From Rotaria sp. Silwood1 (taxonomy: Eukaryota; Rotifera; Eurotatoria; Philodinida; Philodinidae), in contig CAJNOP010000017.1 in NCBI GenBank assembly GCA_905250075.1, positions 905,017 to 969,016 on the forward strand: a DNA stretch of 64,000 bases. The letters run 5' to 3'. Under the pieces are notes generated by a model. The model was given only the letters and a program-made list of their open reading frames with translations, was not told the DNA's origin and made no database searches. A program made the translations under genes and the position numbers. Below are positions 25,010 to 39,000 of the stretch, piece after piece. Positions within the stretch are counted from its first letter, which is position 1; every line of letters starts with the position of its first letter.

Positions 25010-28000
25010 GATACTTTTCTTTAATTAATAACCTAATTAAACAATGACAACGTTTTGATGCCATGCGTAGTCGACATGAACATAACATTAGCATCGACGA
25101 AAAAACTAATAAATCAATTGTAATCAAATTTAAACTAATCTAACATCTAATAATAAATCATCATTGTTCTTAGTTGTATATAGACGAATATCTAAATGAA
25201 TAAAAACAAAACATCAACCGATCGATCAACAAATACCTCAGTATACTATTCATGCAAATGATTATCTTGGACAATCTATCGTTATGGCAAAAAAAGGAAA
25301 AGATAGTTACAGGGTATGACTCGTCTTCTTCTCTCGTGTCCTTATTCTTTCTTTCTTTCTTTGTCTCTCTCTCTCTCTTCTCGTTTCTCTCCTCTTTATT
25401 ATCTCTCATTTGTATACAACAAACATCTCCTGCCGTTGCTTTCAAATCCTCTTTGAATGCTCTCATAATCTATGACAAGAAAAAAAAACCTATAACAATA
25501 ATGATGACACGGTAATTAGATTGCATCCATTTCCGGTGCTTGTAGTGGACAATTGGACACTGCATAAACTCTTTCTCTTTTCCTCTCTCCCTTTCTTCTT
25601 GTCCCTTCCTACTTTACTATATTGATGGCTGGACTTCCGAGTAAAAAGAGGAAACTGATGATGGAATAATTGATTACAGCTGTATATAAAAAAAAAGAGC
25701 AAGAAAGCTCTAGTTTCTGTCTCATCAAACAAACAATAGTAGATCGATACTGCTAAATAGGAACACAAAAAAAAGAGCACGAGGTTTTGTGGATAGTACC
25801 ATCCTTTTTTCTTCTTTTTGTCTGTATGATGATGCAGACAACATGTTATTTAATGAGATACACAATAAGAGAGTTCTTTAAATAATGCCACTTAATACTT
25901 CTTTCTTGGTTTTTTTTTCCTTTCACTCTCCTAGAAAAGTCATTTGTCATCATCATAATTGTTGAGAACACCACGCGGTCTATTCGATACCAACCATCAC
26001 GAACTTATTCTCGTACCTATTACCTGAGAGACAAAATCAATGAATCTTTTATCATCATTTTTCTCTCTTTCTCTCTCATTAGGAATCCCTTTAGACGAAT
26101 GCTTAGTTCCGATCTCTCGACTTGATTATAAAAAAAATCTCATCCTATGTGTATGTGTGTCATTGCTGTGACTACTGACGCCACTATTGACAAAGGCGGA
26201 AAGCGAATTATTTTTCCCGTTAGCAAAAGAATCGAAATGAATTTCAATTGTCAGATTACACATACTACTCGAGTTGCTGTATGATGATGCACGTCGATTG
26301 TGGTTTTTTTTATTCTGTAAACGACAACAACGTTGACGGACGGAAAGAACGATTAATAGCAATCCAGAGAAAGAGACAGCGAAAAAAAAAGAAAAACTAA
26401 AAGAAGAGAAAACGGCTTGGATGATTAAGATCAAGGTCTTTAAAGAATAGTAAGTCTAATGAATCTCTACAACAAAATATTATGTGATTTTATCATTAGT
26501 CATTCAATACATTATAGAAAATACAAAAAAATAAGAAATAATATAAGATATACATACTTTGTGAGTTTTTCGTCATAATCAATGAGAGTTGTCTGCAGAT
26601 TTCATCATAACCTAGTTTGTAGAATGATGTGTATGCTTTTCAGGCTTACGGCTGTATAGATATCTGACGATTATCTAAAATGACAACAACAACAACGATG
26701 AACTAGAGTAAAGAAATAGATAAAAAAAGAAAAAAGAAGAAGAAAAGAAGAAGAAGCATGAACATCTAGCTTGATTGAACCGAATGTATAATATAAAGAC
26801 AAACAAATCAATGATTTGCTGATGAATGGTAACTTAAATGCAAAGTGATCATCTTCATAGGCGGTGTTCAACGACTGGAAGAAGCTTTCTTTTTTTGTTA
26901 ATAAGACTACTCAGAATATAAGAAAATTTATGACAACTCAATGAATCTTCCAAATGATGTAACATATATCAATCTATACCGCGCTTTCGTTTTTTTCTTC
27001 TATAATAATAAACTATCATGTTAACTAAAAGCGAGAAGAACTACATTCTGATATCTGTAAATGTGTCAATGATGCAATAATAATAGAAAAGTAGAGAGTG
27101 AAGTCTTAATACATGGTTCAACCTAATAATTTAGCTAGTAGTGATGTGTCTGATCTATTCTACGTACGAATGAAGCAAGAAAAAAGAAAACCAACAACTT
27201 TAAATAGAAAAAGAAAATTTTTACACATATCTTTTCTATCAATGCCATTTTCTTCAACTATATTGATGATCATAAATAACAACTAGAAATCTGACGTTTT
27301 CTCTCTTTCGCTTGCTCAAGTGGTTTGTCTATGAATTGCTCATGCACGCACAGAGAGACAGATCGATATATATATAGATTTGGAAGGCTGTTATGATTAA
27401 CACACCACTCTCTTCTTACTGCAGTTGAATGCCCACAAACGAGACTATGAGTAGTAATAGTAATAGACGTTGTTTCTGTAATAGACAAAAAAGAAAAGTA
27501 ATCCCACTTTCTTTGCATCAAGATTTCTTCTTTGCTTACACAAATTCCAGTAATAGTAAAGCAGGAAGAGAACGTTCCGTTGTCATCTCTCTACATGTCA
27601 TTTGAATTAGATACTTGCAGTTTTGCGTGATGTCATTGTGATTGTATGTGTGAGAGAAACCTTTTCGATGCATAGAATTGCTGAAACAAGTGCTCGATCA
27701 TCACATCGATGGGAAAGATAGAAGGGGGGGAGGGGGAGGGAAGGAAGACATGCGCATTGGTCCTCAAACAGATCCGCCTCTTGCTTGATTCTAATTGAGA
27801 AAAGGAGAGAGGGGGGGGGAGGAAGAAGAACAAGTAGAAGCAGAGCGAAACGTCGAGCGAGAATAGATAACAACTGCATGAGCGTTTCATGTTGATTGTA
27901 TTATTTGCACCATCACCATCAACGAGCACTAGCAACTCTAGTGTTGAAACAGAAGCAAGAACTTCATATTATTAAATGACGACAACCATCCACAATACAT

Positions 28001-31000
28001 TATATACAACGAAATCCTTAGAGAATTGCTGCCATCATGTATGTATGTTTTTCTAGAGAGCAAAGAAGTGAGTGAAACAAAAACCGCAACAAACAATCAT
28101 CGTCATCGAATCACTAAAGAAAAAGAAGATGAAGAAGACCTATTGGAAAGAGTAGCAAGAGAAGAAAAAAAATCTGATCTATCTGATCACTCACACATCT
28201 ATATATATATATATATATATAAACAAGCACTAAAATTGTAGTTATATCTCGCGAGTATTATCAAGCCTAGCAGCCAAAAAGAAAAGAAAATCCGATATGA
28301 TCAAAAGTACTGAAGCAGAAAAAGTTCATGAGCATCCAATCTAAGCTATGATGAGAAAGTTTTTTTGGTTATTTATTTCTCAAGATAAAAAAAAAAAGTA
28401 ATTTCAATGATGACAGTAATGACACTATTGGAAAAAGAAGAAGATAGTTTTCAAGAATATTTAAAACAAAGAAAATGAGTGTCATATCCTTAATAGAAAA
28501 AAAAGAGAGAATTGAATTTTCCATTGAAAGAATGCATAAACTAAAAATGATTGACATTTTATAATAAACCCAAATGATGATAAAAGAGAGAAAGACAACA
28601 CGATATTTGATATTCCCAAACGGACAACTATCATTATCAAGGCAAACGGACGATAAATGCCGAGTTATATTGACACAGCATGCTTATAAGATATCATTTC
28701 TCGTTGACTTATCAATTCCAGATGTCGCTTGTGGCTGAAAAAAAAACTCGTTTTCATTCAGCTAGAATTAAAACAAGTGATATCTACGAACTGAAGCAAA
28801 ACCCTTGATTATACTACTAGACAATATAGAGAAAAAAAATGTTCGTAAATGCAAATGTCAGTTTGCGTGATAGAGATAAACAAGTATCATTACTATTATA
28901 TTAATTAATTTAGTTTTACTTCGACAATTTGATTAATCTAGATAGTATTCACTTCAATTATAACACGAACACTAATCATCCATCAATTTTGTATCGATTT
29001 CTTGAATTGAATTCATTCATGACATATTTACTATCGGGTATCAATCCCATTCATTCAATCATATATATATATATAAAGACACATACCATACTAAAGAAAT
29101 GACAACACAACGTTTGCCCTTCAACCCTCTATAGTAACGATTCTCAATAATTCTAGTTCGTCATCAAGAAACAACGATAGAGCAAAAAAAAAGAAGAAAA
29201 AACGTGAATAAGAGAAAATCAAATATTTGTTGGGAACAAATACGGACACAGATGGGGAGGAGAGAATCCTTCTTTCTGTTGATTTATCATGCGTATTTAC
29301 TAGAACATATACAGTATTGGTGCCAGTGAATAAATTGCAAATCAAGCGAAATTCATTGCCCGGCGCCTTACGCAAACGTGCGCTGAAGGAAAGAAACATG
29401 ACAGTTGTAGCACGCAGTAGCCTAAAAGTGACATGCGATTTGTTGTCTTCATCGCTTCACTGCCAATATGACAGATAATAAGTATATATACATATAGTGA
29501 AGAATTAAGCCATGAAGAAAAAGAACACAGAATATAAAAGGTCAATTGATCCTATTTTATGTAAAAACCGCATAAAAAAAACAAAAAAGAAAAAATAAAA
29601 ATTCTTTGTTTATTTTGATTTGATTTTAGTTTAGATAATAACCAATTGATGATAAGAAAATTTCTATTTTGAATAAATTTTCTCTGATCCTTTTTCTTCG
29701 CCATCTTATTGCTGATGATTAGATCTCAATGACAGGAAATGACGAATTCCGCATTGAGCTGTATGCGTCTACTTTCTTGTTCGACACTCACAATCGTGCA
29801 TGCATGCGAGAAAAAAGTCGATTATGAATCACAAATAGGTTCAAGTGATCATCATGATAAAAAAGACAGAGAAGTAGCAAATGAAATAAGCATGAAAGTT
29901 AGTAAAGAGACCTACCTGACTAAATAAATGGCAAATATATAGAATTGTCTCACAATAGCTAAGCACAAAATGCAATAATCGAAGGTGTAGCAATAAAAAA
30001 ATATAAAGATATTTGATTGGCAGTATAATAAAATGAGACTGTAACTGGAGAAATAACAGAAGAACAAAATAAACAAGAAAGAAAAGAAGAACATCATCAA
30101 TAGTAAGATGATGATCATGATGATCATCATCAGAAGTCATTTTTTCCGTTTCTCGTTGCCAAAGTTCATCGTTACCAATCGCAGTTAGTCAGTTACTACA
30201 GCATGAAGTTTATAGAAAAAAAAAGAAAAGAGAAAGAGAGACAGACAGGGAGATGACAAGGTGTTTCCTTACGATCTTTACAAGCACACATTCCTATGGC
30301 GCCCTTTATTCTATAATACAAACATCAACAACAACAACAAACAGCATTGTAATCTATGTATATGCCAATAAAGATAGAGAAAGGAAAACTATAGTATGAT
30401 GCGTGAATGGTATCATCAGTATTATTCTATGCTTTCGCTTACTTTCTTTCTTTACGTTAAACAATCAAGCTTTTACCAATGTAAAGCATAGATAACTATT
30501 ATTAGAACTGCTATTACGTGGTCTACTATTGGTATTGTCTCTTTATCATCGTTTTTTTCTATTATATATACTGTGGTATCTATAATGTGTGCACATTACT
30601 CACTTAGCATGTATATAAAAAAAAGCAAGAATAAGTGTTAGAGTGAGAGAAAGTAGAAGAGTTATTGTCTTCTCTCTCTCCTTCTCTCTCTTTGTCTCTT
30701 ATTTTTATTGTTGTCCCGGTACCTACTTAAAGGCAGGCAGCGATCCTTCTTTTTTTTCCTTCTTCTCAAAATTCATTCTCATCACCAATGCTTTAGGCTA
30801 ATAATTTGTATCTAGAGCGTGTCAGTATATAACGCAACTAATCGAAAGGCATTAGTAAAAGACGAGAGAAAAAAGAGGAAGCATTGTCAGTGTAGAAAAA
30901 GCGAGAAACAAAATCGAAACGAATCGATTAGGCAATATAGAGCGAGGAGAAAGAAGAATCTCCTTGCTCGTCGTTCTCCTTTTCCCATGTAAGTAGAAAT

Positions 31001-31027
31001 CAATGGAAATGATTGTTTCCAAAAAAA

Positions 31028-31071
<44 letters not shown>

Positions 31072-31345
31072 AAGAAAGAGGCAAGCAACACACTACAAGT
31101 GGGTGAAAAAGAAGGAATGATGAGAACTCGATGGATAGTCTGCATATTTGATTGAACTCTATTGCTTTGTTATATCGTTTCTTTTCATTCTTATAGATTT
31201 TCTTAAACGATGAATAAATGAAAGTAATTGATACTAATGCAGTATAAAAACTTGCTACATTTGTCAATAATATTCAAAATATGAGATAATACAACTAAAA
31301 AAATATGAAAAAAAAACATGTTCAATATTCATAATTGATGATCGA
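25010..31345. other. Intergenic, rich in purine/pyrimidine tracts and simple repeats
   Basis: 6.3 kb without a supported gene. The innexin 5' flank is the first part. CT/GA-rich tracts (25350-25400, 30665-30700), poly-G runs at 27724-27740 and 27811-27819, TA repeats (28200-28220, 29062-29074) and a GA repeat at 31029-31064 dominate. Several 60-100 codon frames exist but are low-complexity or hydrophobic translations of purine-rich DNA. Confidence 0.45.
31029..31071. repeat. (GA)n microsatellite followed by poly-G
   Basis: About 18 uninterrupted GA units run into eight consecutive G residues. It lies about 275 bp beyond the AGBL4 stop codon, on the 3' side of that gene. Confidence 0.9.
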
Positions 31346-34300
31346 TTATTCAGGGTCATTGTTATTGCGAGTTTGTGGATAGATGAATTCTCCCATACTC
31401 AAATTGAATGTTTCACCATTGAGAAATCTACAAACATAAAAAAACTAATATGCATGTCTATCAACTAATTAAATCTCTTACGCTTCATCTTGATTGACAA
31501 TCGGCATGTTAGCCGATTGTCGTGTAAGACGAGATTTAATTCGATCTTCTTTCAATCTTGGCATGATACTACAGCTAGGCGACCATGAAATATAATTAAT
31601 ACTCTTATAATAATCAAGAAATGTTCTAGCTAAATTTCGTCCAAACAGTTGATCTACAAAGACATGAAAAAAAAACAAATCAAAAACAAGAAGATTTATA
31701 AGATTAAACCTTCAGTTACATCGTTATTAACCTTTCCTTATAGTATTACTTTAATAATCATCTTATGAGAAGTGATTCAAGACAAATTCAAATAAGCATT
31801 GAAAAGTTTTTTTTCTCTTGTTTTAAAAAGCAATAAAACATATGTAATATAATATGTTCACTTCTTTTAGTTATTATGAATTTTTCTTCAAGTCTCAATG
31901 AAGCAGATATTTTCCTTACATAAATCTTCTGTATAAGGTATTGCTTGTGAATTTGTGGATGTTTGATATGAAAAAAATGAAACTTCTAATGTGTAACAAT
32001 GTGTACTTTCTTGTAAACAACCTCCAAGTGCTCTACAATAAAAAGTCAAAAAAAAGTCAATAATATTTAATAAGCATGAAAGATATTGTCTTTTACCGTC
32101 TTCCGGTTCCAGCTTTAAAGGCATCTCGATTATATGTTGTATTATTTATTGAAAAATCTTCGGCATTACGAGATAATAATCGTGGAAAAAAATTATGTTT
32201 TTCAAAACGATTTGCATCTTCATAACTATTCCCATACATGAAACCATTCATCATAGTTGAATGTGCATGAATATCAATAAAAAAATCAACTTCAAAATCC
32301 TTAAAAATATCAAATAGTATTTTTTTTTTTCATTTTGCCTTCAATAAAAAGATTTCACAAACCGGATCTTCATTTAGATTCATTATATGTGTTTTAATTC
32401 CAAATATTTCTGGATGAGCCCAGTGCGATGGATCATTCCAAACACGATTAAGATCAAAACCCAGTAGTGAACATCTTCAAAACAATATCAAATTCTTCTT
32501 TTAAGAACAAACAAAATCTTCTCAATAAACTAACCTTTGATTACCAAGAAAGACTCCGTCTGGATTAAGCATAGGCACAATATGAAAAACAATATTATCT
32601 CGAAGCAATCTTGCTATAGGATGATCACTTATTATAAATTCAATAAAACCTTGACATACATAAGATGATGGAGTTTCACCAGGATGTACACGAGCTGTTA
32701 CAATAACAACTTTTTTTCTTTTTCCTTTAATTAATAATGATGGATTAGCAACAGTAACAAGATCAAGTCGTCGTTTTTGCTAAGAACGAAAAAGAAAATT
32801 AAAAAAAAAAAACAAACAAAAAATTGAAATTTTTTTTATTCTAGTAAATAAAATTCAATTTTACCACACTATATACTAATGGTCGACGTTGAACATAATC
32901 AAATTGACGTTGTTCAATATTTTCAAGATAAGTTTGAAGTTGAGTGTATGTATATGGAAATGAATAAGCAAATTGATAAACATCATCTTCACGATCAAAG
33001 CAAAACGTAAACGACATAACATAGTTTTTTCGATGATCAGGACAACGATAATAAAAAACATTTCGTGCTGGCAAACGTTGCCTATTGAAATTACAATCGT
33101 TAGATTTGTTTTTTTTTTCTTTTTAAAATATATAATTATTTACCATCGTTTACGGCTAGTTGATTTAACTAATGGTGTCATACCATCACGATATAATGAT
33201 TTAACTTTCGAAAAATTAACAATATGAAAAATGACCCTCTAAAGAAGAAAAAGAAATAGTTATCAGTATTTAAATGTTTATTTTGATTTTAAAATCAATA
33301 GAATATATAAAACAGATTCAAGCTTATATCAAAAGAGTTACACGCAAATAATATATTTCTATATGTTAAAATTATTTATCGTTTTGTTTTTATGATTACA
33401 ACTACATATCACCGATTTAATTAAACGTATTAAATCTATACATTTCCAGATTTATTATTTTTTCTTTGTTTTAAATTATTTAGATGCAAAAAAACAGTAT
33501 TGTAAACGATGAAAATCTGAGTAATTAACTTGCTATTTTCCGTAAGCCCTTAAAACTGGTTGACAGATTACGACACAACACGGTAAAGATGAATGCATTA
33601 AGATCCTGTTGCCGATGATTGGAATATTCGTCGTGAATAGTTCTCAATTAATCATTGTTCGAGAATATGTTAAGAGATTGAACAATGATAAAGAATGAAC
33701 GATTTTGTAGTGTTCTAATTGAGAACAAACGAACTCGAAACGAGCAGATTTTAAAATCTGATCGTGTGGGGTAGCAAGAATACGTGTTAATTATTCGAAT
33801 TAAATTGATAATGTGGTAATTCATCGCCTCTGCAAAAGAAATGACACAGGTAGTAACGACTTGTTTCGTAACACACATGCGCGACACATTTTGTATTAGT
33901 GTGTAAGACTTTCGGTAGTTTTATAGAAGTGGAAGGGGCTAACTATGTGACAGATAGCCTGTCTAATAGAAATCCACTGAAACAAGCTAATTTCTAAAGT
34001 TTGGCAGGCAATGTTCTGACTACAACTTAGCATTTTCACAAACACGACATAATAATTGAGAGGAAGGATTTGTTAGGCCAACCCATTTCCTCCCATATTC
34101 AGACTTATGTTTGTGTATTTTTGGGAAAAGAATAATGTGCTCTACAATGTCAAGTATCTTTCACATCGCATATCACATTAATAGATAATGATTTTGAAAT
34201 TTTCAGTACGAGATATACACGTTGATTAAGTTAGTTTTGCTTCGTTTGGTATATTTCTAAAAAAAACTTTGAAAGTTTCTTTGTTGTTGAATGAAGCACT

Positions 34301-35595
34301 ACTTATTGTATCCGATCAGACTAAAATGATTAATAAAAATGCTTGAAATTATTCATCAGAGGTACAATCAACCAGTTTCATTTTGGGTGTGAGTGTTGGG
34401 ACTCATACGATTCTAAAAGCCGAACTCCTGATTATAGTTCAGAACCTTTTCGTATTTTTCTCATATCTGTGAGATAAAATCTTAGCACCGTCCAAAACTG
34501 TTAAGCTCAATCGGACAAAATTTAATGAAGGTCATAATGCATCACAATGTAGTCCCATGAAAAACTAGGATATCTCTGCAAATTTGACTTTTAAATTTTC
34601 TTTTTGTCGAACACATGCCTGCTTATTTTAAATACTCTATCTGCAGAAACAATAGTGTGCAACAAAAATCGGAGAGCACCTTCTGAATTCAAAATTTGAT
34701 AAATTTTGAAAAATACTGCAATGAAACATTTTTGTGTTGATATGTTATTGATAGTAAATTCTTTTGCCTGTGAGAAAGTCATTATTTTTTAGTTTAATTT
34801 CTAAAGTTCTCGTTAGAATTTGAATTCGTATTATCATCAAAACAAAATTCATAGAATGACTACGGAATTCTTTCGATTTTTTTGATACTATCGGAGCCTA
34901 ATTACTATAAAAATGAAAAACTCACTGATAATGCTTATTCTTGTAATATCTTTGATATCTGTTAAGAATTAATCAAAACAAAATGAAATTTATTTTCTTT
35001 CACAGGAAGGTTTTGAAATCTTTTAATTAAAAAGCAGAAAGATTTTAAAGAAGATCGTTTCATTTGAAAAACTCTCCTTATACTAATTTTTAGCATTAAA
35101 AAATTTTAGTTTTAAATTGAACATTCTGTTCAATTATAAATACACACTTGATTTGCTTTAACATTTTCAACTGTGAATAAAAACCAACAACGAAATCGAG
35201 GTGAACATGTATCAGGACGAATGAATAAATCATATTCATTATCATTAACATAATCAATTCGACCCAAATTTCCTTTTTTTTTTTAAATAATAAAATAAAT
35301 TCATAAGATACATTATTTAAAATATTGATCATGATTAAACATACCACATTCAAATGAAGCATCAAAAATTAAATGTCCTTTCTTTGGTTTTCCTTCATAA
35401 TTTGGAGGCACAATAGCAACATGTTGTACATTACCAATTAAATGATCATTATTAACATCGGATTCACTATCTGAAATAATGATTTCTTTTTCCATTTTAA
35501 ATATAGAAATTCATAGACTCTTTACCTGAATTACTATTGTTACTACGTTTTTGTGGCGCTGGTGGGCTTGGTTCACCATTAGTTTCCGATGACAT
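31346..35595 (-). CDS. AGBL4: Cytosolic carboxypeptidase 6 (AGBL4/CCP6), M14D family
   Basis: Zinc carboxypeptidase that removes glutamates from polyglutamylated tubulin and other proteins. Exons in coding order: 35595-35526, 35470-35345, 35272-35148, 33238-33144, 33081-32865, 32779-32535, 32474-32363, 32299-32097, 32032-31920, 31653-31482, 31427-31346; the frame closes, giving 519 aa against about 503 for human CCP6. The N-terminal domain has KKGHLIFDASFECGNLGR and ENVKANQRVIF. The catalytic domain has the zinc motif HPGE (H243, E246), the substrate-binding LNPDG and GFDLNRVW, the third zinc histidine in DIHAHSTMMNGFMYG, and the catalytic glutamate in YTLEVSF (E414). All key residues are present. 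GRNLARTFLDYY near the C-terminus is typical of CCP6. The first exon encodes a short Ser/Pro/Asn-rich leader. The gene is head to head with NPEPPS, 410 bp between start codons. Confidence 0.95.
33239..35147 (-). other. Large AGBL4 intron with repeat-derived DNA
   Basis: The 1.9-kb intron contrasts with the 40-290 bp introns in the rest of the gene. A reverse-strand copy of the recurring CCAAT-GGGCTGAAA-like phrase lies near 34505, suggesting an inserted, decayed element. No nested gene was recognised. Confidence 0.5.
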
Positions 35596-36005
35596 TTTAC
35601 AAGAAATTTTATTTCTAAAAAAGCCAATTGAAATCAATTTTATTTTTCAATACTCGATCATACGACAAATTTTTTTTTAATAGTCTTTTATTTTAAACCC
35701 ATCTAGAGAAAGCCATTCGGAATTTTTTACTCATTGAGGTTGCTTAGCAATTCTGTGCCGTCCTTTTCAATAGTTCGTCTATTTGCACCATCTAGTGTAG
35801 ACGAACGTTAATTTTGTCGCTTTGAAATAATTTCAAAATTAATTTTTCATTTTCATTTCTATTTAAATAAGAATATACAGAAAATAAATTACAAAAAAAA
35901 ATTTTCATTTGTTGATTATACATTTATTCAACCTTTAAAACATACGTTTGTTCATACGTTTGTTTTATTTCAACTACCGACATTACTCACCAGTGGATTA
36001 TAACA
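35596..36005. promoter_or_regulatory. Putative bidirectional promoter between AGBL4 and NPEPPS
   Basis: 410 bp separates the AGBL4 start (35595, minus) from the NPEPPS start (36006, plus). The space must contain both 5' UTRs and both core promoters, since neither gene shows an upstream exon. I see no clear TATA or Inr pair, so the call rests on geometry. Confidence 0.5.
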
Positions 36006-39000
36006 ATGAGTGATCAAAATACAAAGAAACTATTTGAACGTTTACCCCAAACAGTTGTACCAACACATTATGATTTAACAATTCAAACATTTCTTGATAC
36101 ATTTAAAGTTAATGGAGATGTTAATATTCATTTAAAGGTTTATGTTTATATTAAACAAAAATGTAAAGTCAATAAAACATAATGAATATTTTTTAATTTT
36201 ATTAGGTTAACCAACCGACTGATACTGTGATATTGTATGCAGCTGAATTACAAATTGATCAAGCAAAAATAACATTAGATTCAAAGGGTAAACTTTATTT
36301 TTTTATTCTCTTATTATTATATACAAAAATATATTGTGGTTTGTTTTAAATAGATGAATTATCGGGTACAATTGAAATGGACAAAGAAAATGAACGTGTC
36401 AAAATCACTTTTAATAGACAACTTGAAGTATATAAATTTTGATTTTGTTTTTCTATATGAAATTATTTCTGTTTTTTTCTATTTGTAATAGAAAGGTAGT
36501 TATCAATTATACTTGAAATTTATTGGTGATATCAATGATCGTATGCAAGGTTTCTATCGAAATAAATATACGACACCAGATGGAAAAGAAGTTCGTTATG
36601 GTGCTAGTACACAATTTGAAGTAAAAATATTCTTCGTTTATATGTAGTTTTGTTTTATTTTGACTTTTATAGCCAGCTGATTGTCGACGAGCATTTCCAT
36701 GTTGGGATGAACCAAATTTTAAAGCAACATTTGACATTACATTAATCACACCAAAAAATCTTCAAGCTATATCAAATATGGTTTGTATATTTAATTGAAT
36801 TTTTGCAGGACAATTTTAAGAAGATCATAGAAAGTTTAACAGATTTATATATTTTAAAGATTAATTAATTGTTATGAATAAAAATACACTTTATATGAGT
36901 GAGATGTTGCTTTACAAATAAGACATTGTGATTTTTGATGAAAACCAGAAATCTGTGATATACTTGGATGATACTAGTATTTTCCAAGATGCGATGATAG
37001 CAACTAATCGTTCTTCTCCAATCACGTACTCTCTTATGTTCATCCTTACTAGAATCTGTCCAGTCCAATATTTTCGAACTCTGTCAAACCATATTTTGAT
37101 ACTCGGAATGAAATTTTCTAATCGAAAATTGGATAGTCAGCTCGAAAATATACATCATAGCTGAATAGATGCCTTATGTATATGATGCATATTCAGAAAG
37201 AATGAACGTAAGGAATGATCACCGAAACGAAACTCACGAACATAGATGATTGAAGGTTATGCAGCGACCTCATTTTCTGTGATGAGATATATAGCCTGAT
37301 TATTCTGATTCTCACTCATATTCTTCCAAAACAAATGTAATACAACTATCTCCTTATGATTAGTAAGAGCATCTGTCTTGGTGGAAAATGTTGCCGAAGG
37401 TAGCGTCGAAATGATTAATCTATTCTTGTGATACATTGATACATACTATAGTGTATTAATTTAGAATAAAGACAACAGAATATCGACACTTTTAATAAAA
37501 TGATATTTTTCTTCTTCTCAATTAACAATTATAAACCTGACAATAGTTGCTTTCCTTTGACTTGCTCCTTGAGAAATCTATCGTGCAAAGTATTAAATCT
37601 CACTCGAAAATCTTTCGTTTTTGTCCATTGTTTCGGTGCAGATACTTCAGCATCAAGTTGAATTGAAGTCTGTTCAAAACAAATATGTTCACGTGGTTTT
37701 TTGACAACCGAGTTGCAAATCTAAGATTATAAGCTAAAATATCAAAGTGATTGATGTTGTTGACATTTTTAAGAGTATTCAAAGTTTCTATGACCGATAT
37801 TTTCTTTTTCCATATTTATCTTTCTGATATTTTCCTCTTGTATTGTTTTTCGACGTTTTCTGCCAATCCAAAGTATCGATTTTGTGTTTCACGTTTTATT
37901 CTTGAAGAAATTGCGCTAAAAGATACTTTTTTTGTTATTACATTAGGAACTGATAGATAGAATTATTTTAGATTAAAATTCTAAAAGCTTTCAATCTGAT
38001 ATATATATTTTAACTGTTAACATCAGAAAGTAGTTTTCTATTTGTTTTTTTTTTGTTATTCTAGCCAATAATATCTGAAAATGAGCATCCTGATGATAAA
38101 AAATGGAAAATAACAAAATTTGATCGAACACCAATAATGAGTACATATTTAGTTGCTTACGTTGTTGGTGAATATGATTATGTCGAAACGAAAGATTCAA
38201 ATGGTGTTAGTATGAGAGTTTATACACCAGTAGGCAAAAAAGAACATGGTCATTTTGCATTAGATATTGCTTCAAAAGTTTTACCATTTTATGCTGAATA
38301 TTTTAATATTAAATATCCAATAGCTAAAGCTGATCAAATTGCTATACCAGATTTTGCTATGGGGTAAGAAAAGATTTGAAAAAATCGATAGAAATAATTT
38401 CAGTTATTTTTTTTTTTTGTTTTTATAGAGCTATGGAAAACTGGGGTGTAAGTTAATATTTAAATTTAGATTAATTCTTACTTATTGTTTGTTTATTATA
38501 TAGTTAGTTACTTATCGTGAAACAGCTCTTTTAATTGATCCAAAATTTTCATCTATGGATTCACGTCAACGTGTTGCTATTGTTGTTGCTCATGAACTTG
38601 CACATCAATGGTTTGGAAATTTAGTTGTATGTAATTTTATTTGTTGAAAATCGACAATAAAATTAATTATTGTTTTTGTTCCATATAGACAATGGATTGG
38701 TGGACTGATTTATGTAAGAAAAAATAAAATAAGAAAATATTTAATTTAATTTTTTGTTTATCTTAGGGCTTAATGAAGGATTTGCTTCATGGATTGAATA
38801 TTTAGCTGTTGATAAATGTTATCCAGAATTTGATATTTGGACACAATTTGTTGCTGATACATTTGCACGATTTCTTGTACCTGATGCATTAAAATCATCA
38901 CATCCAATTGAAGTACCTATAGGTAAATATCTTGTATAAACGTTTTTGTTTCTATACGTATTGATTTTCTTTTTAGGACATCCTGCTGAAATCGATGAAA

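Noticed and set aside
26126-27935. Minus-strand frames of 60-102 codons upstream of innexin
   Set aside because: Ser/Phe/Leu-rich translations of purine-rich plus-strand DNA; no domain or splicing support.
29841-30140. Minus-strand hydrophobic frame beginning MTSDDDHHDHH with a donor-like CAGGTAGGT
   Set aside because: The hydrophobic part is the complement of a purine-rich plus strand, no downstream exon continues the frame convincingly, and no family is recognised.
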